DNA of 64,000 bases, from positions 10,922,001-10,986,000 of the forward strand of contig NC_059382.1 of assembly GCF_019703515.2 (NCBI RefSeq), written 5' to 3'. The position numbers and the translations under genes are program-made. Under the pieces are notes generated by a model. That model saw only the letters and a list, made by a program, of their open reading frames with translations, was not told the origin of the DNA and searched no databases. The DNA comes from Myxocyprinus asiaticus. Lineage: Eukaryota; Chordata; Actinopteri; Cypriniformes; Catostomidae. This document shows positions 54,943-64,000 of this stretch, piece after piece; position 1 is the stretch's first letter; the number at the start of each line of letters is the position of its first letter.

Positions 54943-56900
54943 GTGATTTGCTACAGTGACAGTATGGTTGATGAGCATCAGAGAGGAACTGTTCCAGAGT
55001 CTGTACGGCCAAAATGCCAGACATGTCATCCTGCCTACTTTGATGATTTTGGACTGGACTATGGAAGTTATCGGCCAAGTAGCAAACATCCTCAGCACTT
55101 AAGCACAGCACAGTATGAGCACGGACGAGAACAGGAATCCAGTGAGAGCAAAGGAGGTACACAACAGTTGGCACATCGTACTTCACCTAGGGACTCAAAC
55201 CCGTCATCAGAGTCGACATCATATCCCTACTTGGCAGATTCAAGGGCAAAATTCTTCGTAGCCTCACAGTATCGGACTGCTACCAGGGATCTGCCTGAGG
55301 CTTCTACTCCCTTCCATGAGCAATCAGCTAACGTTATGCCTGCCCCACACCGCGTGCTCAAAGGTCGACTATGTAACAGTGCTCCACCTACCTTGTATGA
55401 AAGAACTGCCACACTTGATTTACATGCTTCTCCTTCAAATGTGGTTTCCCCGGTCCTTCCGCCAGCTAGGACTTCACATTATTCCTTCAGTGGCGTGAGT
55501 CGTGGTGCTGATGACCCAAGTTATCCCCCTCAGCAGCAGAGAGCTCCCCTGACTGAGCCACACAGTGCTACGGGCATGATGGTTCTGATTGACAAAATGA
55601 TGGGTCAGTTACAGCTCATGAAAGACAAGTTGCGTCAAAGCATGACACCCCTAGAGAACCAACACCCAGTCATCCGCAGCCTTATGAAGAGCCACCTCCT
55701 GTGCATTATGAATACCCCAACTCACAGTGGTATGCCCATCAACCTCAGTATGCTGCCGACCGAGCTTATGGGCCATCTGACAGATTCCAGAGCAGCTACG
55801 AGCCTGTACCTAGATCAAAGAGAGATATGTACCACAACCCAAGGCCACTACCTGTTCAAAGACCAAAGCCTTATTGGTCAGAGCATCCTTCCATTCAGCT
55901 AAAAGAGTCAGGAGGTCCTAAACCCAGTGTACCTTACCTTGTGCATAAAGATCCAAGCGAGTTTGCACATCTGAAGCTTTCTCTGCACAATCTGCTACCT
56001 GAGGGCGGGTCAGAGTTGTTTAAGTACCAAACTTTGGTGGATCAATTGCAGCTGGAAGAGGCTAGACTGATTGCAGATTCTGTCCTCAACTCTTCATATC
56101 CTTATACCGAAACAATGAACACCTTGGCAGAGAAATTCGGTAAGCCTCATCAACTTGCATTGAATAAGATTGCTAGAGTAATGGATGCACCAGATGTCCG
56201 TCCATGAGACCCTGAAGCCTTTGAAAGGTTTGCATTACAAATTCAAGCCCTTGTAGGACTGCTGAAATCCTTGGGACCAGCTAGGGATGCCGAATTGAGG
56301 TGTGGCTCCCACGTAGTTAGCCTGCTGACCAAGTTGCCACCTGATTTAAGAGCTGCCTTCAGGAGACAAAAGTTACCTAATCATGACTTAACCTTTAAAC
56401 TTTCTGAGTTCTCCAAATGGTTGCAGTCTGAATCGTGGTGTCAAAACAGTGATCTGGTGGGAAACATTCAGCCAAAGGGATGGCCAAAGCAAAGGATTGA
56501 GAAATGCAAAGAGCAAAGGCCAAGACCAGCTATTGTACTGCATTGAGCTGGTAGTCTCGCTCCAAATGCTACTTCCTCTCCAGTCAAACCGGCCACTTTA
56601 CCAGAGAACCAGGTGAAATGTAAAGCCTATTTTCCCTACTGTGAGAATACAAACCATTTCCTTAGTCAGTGCCTCAACTTTCAGCAGCTCATGACGGAAC
56701 AAGTGAAACACTGGATTCAAACAAACAAGCACTGTTGGAAGTGTGGAAGGACACATTTAGCTGCACAGTGCAATCTGAAGAAACCCTGCAACAAATGTAA
56801 AGGTAAACATTTGCTTATTCTCCATGACATCAATTACAAGTCAGTCAAAGATCCTGCTCATCCTGCTGAAAGTAGTCTAAGTTCTGCTGAGATATAAGAA
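54943..56900 (+). pseudogene. BEL gag
   Basis: Begins MVDEHQRGTVPESV (54964) and runs to a frameshift near 55690. From 55701 another frame carries KDPSEFAHLKLSLHNLLPEG and LARVMD-like KIARVMDAP. TGA at 56205-56207 and TGA at 56544-56546 interrupt the same frame, which then carries the knuckle region CWKCGRTHLAAQCN and CNKCKGKHLLILH. All these parts are in one frame after the first shift, so the lesions there are simple nonsense changes. Confidence 0.75.
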
Positions 56901-59580
56901 CCTCACCATGACACTTATGCTATCCTTGACGATGGATCCGAACGCACCATCTTGTTATTTTCTGCAGCCCAGAAACTGAATCTGAAAGGTGACGAGGAGG
57001 AGTTATCCATTAGAACCATCCTTCAGAAAGTGTCATGACTACAAGTTGAAACAGTTTCATTCAGCATATCTCCAGTGGTGAAACCACATAAGACATACCA
57101 TATCAAGTAAGCCTTTACGGTTGATCAGCTGGGATTATCTCACCAATCCTACCCTATGGAGGCACTCGTAAGTAACTACAAACACCTGAAGGGTCTTCCT
57201 ATCTAGTACTTTGAGAAGATTCACCCACTCCTTCTGATTGGTGCCGATCAGCCTCATCTAATCACCCCAATCGATCCAGTTCATCTTTGACCCCCTGGCG
57301 GGCCAGCCGCCATCAATACAAGACTGGGTTGGACACTACAGGGCCCAGCAAAGCTCCTTCTGAATCCTCTTCATCCTCAGCAGGTCCTTTTCATATCAGT
57401 GTCATCCAAGCAAACGGAGCTGATGAGAAATGTCGTGAAGTTATGGGAACTGGACATTCTTCCCTACTGTTCTGAGAAACCGGTCACTCGCTCCAGAGTG
57501 GATCAGGTGGCCCTTGAACTTCTGAACAAAGGACCTATCAGAGTTTACATAAATGGCATCCAGAGGTATGTTACCCCCCTGTTGCATAAATCCAACGTTG
57601 TCTTAACGCCCCCCCAAGAAGCAGTAATGCCACACCTTCAGAGAACTGAACGGCATCTCTTGAAAGACCCTGAACGCACAGCGACCTATTCTGCAGAAAT
57701 CGAGAAACTGGTGGAAGAAGGGTGTGGCCAAACTGGATCCAGACAAAGCACCACAGATACCACATCATATGGTCACCCACAATGACAAAAATCGACTGGT
57801 CTTCAACTGTTCATTCCAATACAAGGGAATGAACTTAAACGAATCCCTACTTCCTGGCCCAGTACTTGGTCCGTCACTCCTTGGAGTCCTGATAAGATTC
57901 AGAGAGAATTCCATGGCTGTGAGTGGGGATGTGAAGGGAATGTTCCATCAAGTCCGACTTCTGGAACAGGACAGACCTATCCTGTGATTCCTTTGGAGAG
58001 ATATGGAACGAGACAGAGAAGCGGACGTCTATGAATGGCAGATGTTCCCATTCGGCACTACTTGTAGCCCTTTCTGCGCTTCCTATGCCCTACACAAGCA
58101 TGTTCTTGATAACACAGAGTCAGGTGATTACCTACAATTCACTATACAAAGGATCTTTTATGTCGACAACTGTCTTCAGAGCCTGAACACAGCTGATGAG
58201 GCCAGAGGGCTGATTGACCATCTCAAAGAGCTACTGGCAAGTGGAGGATTCAACATCAGACAGTGGGCCTCAAACCAACCTAGGGTAGTAAATCATCTAC
58301 CCAAGGAAGCTCAGTCTACCAGTACCGAACTGTGGTTGTCACAAAGGGAAACAGAAGTTCCTGAATCCACTCTAGGTCTGCACTGGCACTGCCTCACCGA
58401 CACTCTTAGGTACAAACACCGTCCCCTAGAGTATGGACCACCCAACATGCACAATTTATATCGGATTCTTGCCAGTCTGTATGACCCGTTGGGCTTCATC
58501 CTCCCTTATACAACCAGAGCAAAATCCTAATTCAAAAACTGTGGGCTAAGCCAAGAGAATGGATGATCCTTTATTCCCTGATGAACTTTTGCAGAACTGG
58601 ATGCAGTATGAAGATGAACTCAAATACCTTTCAACTATTACCTTCCCTAGGTGCTATGTGACCCCAGAAATGGATAATGCCCGTTGTAAGAGAGATACAC
58701 GTGTTCTGCAATGCATGAGAAAGAGCCTATGGTGCAGTCTCGTACTGAGAATAGTCAAGGCAAGGTACAGTTAGCATTCCTACTTCCATGCTGCAGAGCT
58801 GCACCTAAGAAACAGTTGTCAGTTCCCAGACTTGAACTCTGCGCTGCACTCTGTGGAGCTCAGTTAGCAGAGTTGCTAAGGAAAGAACTTACACTTGAGT
58901 ATTGCAGAATTACCTTGTGGTCTGATTCCACTACAGTGCTGAACTGGTTGTATTCAGATTCGTACCGGTTCAAAGTCTGTTGGCACCAGGATCGCAGAGA
59001 TACAAGAAACAACAGATCTACAGGATTGGAGGTATGTGGACTCTGCTCAGAATCTTGCTGATGACCTAACAAAGGGAAAATCTCTTGAGGATCTAGCCAC
59101 ACCAAACAGATGGAGTAATGGACCCCCCTTCCTCTTAGTGCACTCTGATCAATGGCCCAAAAGTCCTGCAAACAGCTCTCTGGAAGGTGACTCAGAGTTG
59201 CGTAAGTCAATGTTCTGTGCCCTCCAACTTAGAAATTCCTGATGCCAGCCAGTTTACAACCTACAGAGAATTACTGGAAGCTATTGCACGATGTGTTCAC
59301 GGGGCAGCAAGTGGAGAGCCACTAACAGCTGGAGATTTCCTACAAGCAGAAATACTTCAGTGGAGAGCATCTCAGCTAGATAGTTTCTTTGATGACTTCC
59401 AATGCCTGAAACAAGGTAAACCTCTTCCTTCTAATAGTAAACTGCTCACCTTGTGTCCAGAGCTGGACAAAGAAATAGATGTTATTCGAGTAGGGGGAAG
59501 ACTTAGATGAGCCGAGGCACTTGAAATATCGTCCTTGACCCCAGTCATGCCCTTACCAAGCTTATCATTCAATACTACGA
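56901..59580 (+). pseudogene. BEL protease, reverse transcriptase and RNase H
   Basis: The protease site reads YAILDDGSERTILL (56910-56960) where LDTGS is usual. RT motifs follow a frameshift near 57722: KNRLVFNCSFQYKGMNLNES, then GDVKGMFHQVRL, then WQMFPFGTTCSPFCASYALH. The catalytic box reads FYVDNCLQS near 58158, so the second Asp of YVDD is Asn. Conserved YDPLGFILPY lies near 58480. RNase H shows VPRLELCAALCGAQLAELL and LWSDSTTVLNWLYSD at about 58830-58960. Several stops occur, including 57985-57987 and 58528-58530. Confidence 0.8.
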
Positions 59581-59587
59581 TCATCAG

Positions 59588-60367
59588 TTGAAACATCCAG
59601 GCCCAGAGAGAGTCCTGGCTGAAATTAGAAGGAAGTTTTGGATTCTGAGTAGTAGAGAGGCCATCCGCAATCACCAATTTCGATGCACTGACTGTCGGAG
59701 ATGGAAAGCCAAACCAGAAATCCCACAAATGTCAGACTTGCCTGTAGCTCGACTTCAACTATTTAAGCCTGCATTTCACTCCTCGGGAATGGATTGCTTC
59801 GGGCCCTTCTCAGTTAAGATTGGACAGAGAGTCGAGAGAAGATGGGGAATAATTTGGAAGTGTTTGACAACCAGATGTGTCCACCCGGACATACTATCAA
59901 GTATTGACACTGATTCCTTCCTCATGGCATTTAGGAGATTTGTGGCACATAGAGGAACTCCCTTCGAGCTCTGGCCTGATCAAGGGACTAATTTTAAAGG
60001 AGGGGAGAGAGAGTTGCATGAAGCATTCAAAATTATGTCACCTGAACTACAACAACAGTTAGCAAATCAGAAAGTTCACTTTTATTTCAACCCAACTAGA
60101 GCTCCTCATTTCAGAGGAGTATGGGAACGTGAGATAAGATCTGTTAAATCAGCTCTGTATGCTTCTGTTGGTGCTCAATCTGTTATGGAGAAGGTCCTCA
60201 GGACAGTGTTAATTGAGGTAGAGGGAATACTGAACTCCAAGCCTCTCGAATACCTATCCTCTGACATCTCAGATATAGATGCTATTACCCCAAATCCCCT
60301 TCTCATGGGGCGGCTCGATGGCTCTCTCCCACAAGTTGTATATCTTCAAAGCGAAATAATCAGTTGA
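59588..60367 (+). pseudogene. BEL integrase, uninterrupted core
   Basis: A 259-residue open stretch. The zinc-binding part has HPGPERVLAEIRRKFWI and CTDCRRW. The catalytic core has SSGMDCFGPFSVKIG (first Asp), LWPDQGTNFKGGERELHE (second Asp) and FRGVWEREIRSVKSAL (Glu). The C-terminal tail continues past a stop at 60365-60367 with MLVDPQLPRAMW near 60500-60530. The DDE set is complete, but the element as a whole is dead. Confidence 0.85.
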
Positions 60368-60595
60368 AAACGATGGTGCCACAGTCAGATCCTCACAGAT
60401 TTAATTTGGTCCTCATTCATCAAGTACTACCTACCAAATGTGCAGACTCTATCTAAATGGCAGCAAGACGTAGAGGAGATTGCCGTTGGGAGCGTTGTTA
60501 TGCTCGTAGACCCCCAATTGCCTAGAGCTATGTGGTTGATTAGCGCTTGGTTCCTGAAAATTTACCCTGTTCTGATAATTCCTGAGTGGTTTTAG

Positions 60596-61719
60596 TTGGT
60601 GTGCGTCAATGCCGAAATGTAAGTGCGCTGTTTATTATTAATGTTTCTTTGAGAGTGTTTCTAGCAAATATTTAATATTGTAATGTGTGCCAATTCATCC
60701 TAATGCTAAGCTAATCTTGACTGTTTGTGGAAAATGTCATTTGTATAATGTTTGTCTAGCGTTAAGTGACCATTCACACTGACTAGTCACACTGTAATCA
60801 TTTAATGGTTACCGTTGATTACTTTATTATGAGAATTGTTGTTCTATTTCTACAATATATTATTATTATAATTTATTATGATAATATTGTTCTAATGCCT
60901 TAGCTTATGAGCATACTGCTGTACTATTTTGTGATGATGATACTATTGTAGTTAGTAATATTCCGTCTCTCTGTTTATTTTAGAACCACACACACACACA
61001 CACACACATACATAAATGAATATTGTGTAGACTGGAACCAAAGAAAGAAATCCCTGTATGCCATACCGTGCTGATTGCTTATCTGTTTCCTTATTCCTAA
61101 CTACTGAAGTAAACCCATATCAACCTGATTCTGTCTTTCTGAGTCATGACTGACATCCTGTAGCGAATGCAACATAGTACCACCTGACTGAGTCATACCT
61201 ACCCCTTCTTAACACACTCGTTATTTTACGATATTGTAACTCCTGTTTCCCAAACCAGCACGTATATAACTCGTTATAAAGTTTAACTTAACTGCTACGT
61301 TACGGGAGTTGTCCAGTCCAAAGGTGCTGATCACTTTGTCCAGTATGAAAATGAAAATAATGTGGAAATACTGACAAACATGCAGTTGTTTGTTACCTTG
61401 TCAAGGTGCCAAAAGGTATTACCTAACTATTACAGAATTTAATTAAAGAAATTAGGCATTATTATGCATCATGCAGTTTGTTACTGCCTTGTAAAAAGAC
61501 TATAGGTGAGCTGATTTGAACCAGCCATTGGAGGAAGGAAGAAAAGGAGGAGGAAGTGAGAGAGGGAATCTCTCATTGCACACACTCGCTCTAATCTCCT
61601 CTGTTAACCATATTTTAATTATTTATTAAGGCATATTTATTTAATTTTTAATCTGCGTGGTCACATTACTTACATGTCTTCTACTCACCTTGCATGTGCA
61701 GACTACGGAGACTGCCTAT
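60596..61719. other. Unassigned region after BEL
   Basis: A 3' LTR would be expected here but no matching 5' copy was found. It holds a (CA)n tract at 60988-61010 and a TATA-like CGTATATAACTCGTTATAAAG near 61260. No gene is seen. Confidence 0.3.
60988..61010. repeat. (CA)n microsatellite
   Basis: About 11 CA units. Confidence 0.85.
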
Positions 61720-62017
61720 TGGTTTCATAGTGATTTTTTCAACACTTTTTTATCCTCTGAAATAGTTTACAATGGCTTTCCAATGATCAAAATAATAAAA
61801 TGTATTAATTGTCCCATTGTCTTTGATAAACTGTGAAAGATTCCAGAAGGATATGTTTAAGTTGCATTTAATGGACTTAAGAGCGGTTCAAGAGCGTTAA
61901 TTTACGAAGTTTTTACGAACTACTTAGATAACAATGCTTTTTGTAAACGTGACTTAGAGATTAAGTACTACTTAAGTGCTACTAACGTCCTACTTAGTGC
62001 TTTGGGAAACCCAGCCA
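61720..62017. repeat. Dispersed repeat (relative of 52969-53160)
   Basis: Carries ATGGCTTTCCAATGATC, TGATAAACTGTGAAAGATTC, TTAAGTTGCATTTAATGGAC and ends GTGCTTTGGGAAACCCAGCC. The last resembles GGGTTTCCCAAGGCAC (51880-51893), next to the palindrome. It looks like an old non-autonomous DNA element. Confidence 0.5.
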
Positions 62018-62019
62018 AG

Positions 62020-62021
<2 letters not shown>

Positions 62022-62055
<34 letters not shown>
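62022..62055. repeat. (AAT)n microsatellite
   Basis: About 11 AAT units. Confidence 0.9.
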
Positions 62056-62056
<1 letters not shown>

Positions 62057-64000
62057 CATAAAATAGATATATAAACGGATGAATAGTTAAAATAAAATCA
62101 GAGAGAGCAGAAAAATGTCAATTACTTTTTCATTGTCTCCTCTTCCTTTCTGACACCCAAGGACACTCTCGCCCGCACCACATGTTGTGCAGCACCACAT
62201 TTCTGTCACCGTTATCACCTCTAGGAGTAAAGAGCAGACCTCTCGATTGGTGAATGTCCCTAAAGCGCAGGTTCCACATGTCTCCTTGTTTGGCGCTCAG
62301 CAATAACAAGGTAAGTTATATTAAATTGATTTTATTGGCAGGACTATACGGCCTCCACTGTGTTCATTGATACTGGAAGCTATCATCCCGACCCACAGAA
62401 CAATTTCTGAACACTAAACATTTCAAATGCACATAAATGCACACCTGATGAATGAAGCATTGATTGTGTAAAAGAAATACACAATCGTTCTGCACAAAAC
62501 TATTGCAAAACAAAATGTAATTATGTAGTTAATTAGGATGAATATATCTTTAAACATTTCCAGGGAGGTAATTACAAATGTTTATAAAGTTATGCGCAAA
62601 TATAATGATGTTACTATGACGAGCAGCACTGGTCCGCTCAATCAAATCTGCCAGAATATACGAATAGTTTGCAAATAAAAATAAACTGCATTTTGTCACA
62701 CACAAAATATCTCACATGATAATAATCATATTCCTGTTAGAAAATCAATTGTTTTTATTTCAAATAAGAAAATTGAACTGGTTTTGGTGAATTGAAATGG
62801 GTCGTGTCGCGCTTCTCACCGAATCGGTCTGTTCCGCTCAGCAGATAATTGATCACGTTTTGTCTCTATTGAAGTAGGCTACTTAACATCCAACACACAA
62901 ACAACAGCCACATACGAGCAGTGATAGACTGCATCCTCTTTTGCCAGAGCCTGTCCTTTCTTCGGACTTCTGGTCAATTGTCTGGCATAATCAATGTTGC
63001 TGTCTACACCGGGTGTGCAATGCGCCGCGGCTTGAAGCTGTCTTCACTGTATGCGTCAAAGCGAACGTTCTAAAGGCCGTTACACACTAGCAAGCCTTTA
63101 GAACGTTCGCTTTTACAAGTATCTAGTTCATTTTCAATAAGAGGCATGCGGAAAGCGGCAAATCGTGGGCGGTTTTGCTAGCGGCATGCACGGAGGCGGT
63201 GCTCGTCCTGCCGGTTTCACGTGCACGGCTCTTCGCGACAGGCGCCGCAAGACGTAAAATGTTTTAGATTTTTCTAAAGTTTTTCTGAGTCATTGCAGCT
63301 GTCGTTGAAAGGCTTATTATTCACAGCAAACATACAACAATTTACTGAGCTTATATCAGATTGCTGAAAACATGGAAGAAAAGATACATGTAATTAAAAT
63401 TCCCAAATTTCACAATCCTTCGAAAATCTCATAAAGAGATATTATGTGAAAGCCAGGGCTTGGGAGCATATGAGTGCACAAGTAGATTTGCCAGGTTAAA
63501 ATAAACTGCAAAATGAAACCTAATTTTAAAACGAACTGATTTTAAAGGGTGACATGTCGTCAGTGCTAATCATAAACCATACCCCAAAAATATTTCACTT
63601 CATTCTAATGAAATTATAAACAACAAATAAAAATAAATGCTGCGCTAAATTTGCATCAGGTTTGTCGTAGGCAAATCAAAGACAGACAAATCAACAATAA
63701 ACACTGTTTATGTGTTTGTATTTTATCATTTTTTTTATCTCATGTAACAAACGATTATGATTCAACTGACTTCTATTATTTAACTGACTATCTGCTGATT
63801 TTAGTAAATACAAATATGTGTTGTATGTGGCTTGGCACAATGGAGTTCGTTCATTGTAAATATGGCAACGGCTGCCCCTGAAACCGCAACATGAGCACCA
63901 CCTACACTGCACAAAACGCTTGTGTAATGAGGGAGCGAGAACTTTATATCTCTTGACATTTCTCTTAATTTATGTACATTGTTTTGCACTATTTTCTTTA
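62056..64000. other. Unassigned; possible upstream exon
   Basis: 62150-62310 is less AT-rich and ends CAGCAATAACAAG followed by GTAAGT, which could be a non-coding first exon of a gene beyond the window. 63000-63260 is GC-richer, with the hairpin at 63058-63113. Nothing else is recognised, and the 60-76-residue frames near 63700-63990 are not supported. Confidence 0.3.
63058..63113. repeat. Perfect 19-bp hairpin
   Basis: AAAGCGAACGTTCTAAAGG (63058-63076) and CCTTTAGAACGTTCGCTTT (63095-63113) are exact inverted repeats around an 18-base loop. Each arm also contains the palindrome GAACGTTC. Confidence 0.9.

Larger units (their letters stand above)
54938..60595 (+). mobile_element. BEL/Pao retrotransposon, degenerate
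   Basis: Plus-strand order is gag, CCHC-type knuckles, protease, reverse transcriptase, RNase H and integrase, in the BEL/Pao arrangement. I could not identify a pair of LTRs. Stops and at least two frameshifts make the copy inactive, although long stretches stay in one frame. Confidence 0.85.

Overview
The window looks like nuclear DNA of a teleost fish, most probably a cyprinid. It is AT-rich and intron-bearing. It is packed with fish-type transposable elements: several Tc1/mariner families, L1 and L2 LINEs, DIRS, Ty3/Gypsy and BEL/Pao retroelements, hAT-type non-autonomous elements, MITEs, a tRNA-derived SINE and long AT microsatellites. No bacterial-style genes, operons or CRISPR arrays are present. 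The species assignment is inference from repeat families recognised by eye.

Only one gene can be assembled that looks intact: an NXPE-family (neurexophilin/PC-esterase) gene on the minus strand, 32649-41764. It has eight coding exons, every intron is GT-AG, phases match throughout, and it encodes 584 residues. Its fifth intron (33669-38498) holds a four-level nest: hAT-like element, then MITE, then SINE, then Tc1. A second, decayed copy of its 5' half lies at 5438-9412 (exon 3 and exon 1 relics plus intron and upstream homology). A 122-bp piece of its exon 4 has been copied into a hAT-type transposase relic at 43877-43998.

Layout. 1-5400: DIRS recombinase relic, two LTR pieces, one hAT-like repeat copy. 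5438-9640: NXPE relic split by a Tc1 and a candidate LTR. 9660-20690: L1 with a Tc1 inside, then an L2 whose 3' end is split by a 5.6-kb DIRS element (uninterrupted tyrosine recombinase frame, deleted reverse-transcriptase core). 20725-29925: pieces of an unrecognised conserved plus-strand gene, with an LTR, a MITE and a 5'-complete Gypsy element (PNMA-like gag) between them. 30240-32257: DIRS terminus and a hAT-like element holding a solo LTR. 32649-41764: NXPE. 43143-45141: hAT-type transposase relic with the captured NXPE piece. 46312-53150: microsatellites, a deleted Tc1, a third DIRS-type terminus and a 1.08-kb palindrome. 54940-60595: degenerate BEL/Pao element. 60600-64000: mostly unassigned, with a dispersed repeat and a perfect 19-bp hairpin.

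Apart from NXPE, the genes do not work together as a system. What the window offers is a record of gene duplication, exon copying and layered insertion around a probably functional NXPE locus.
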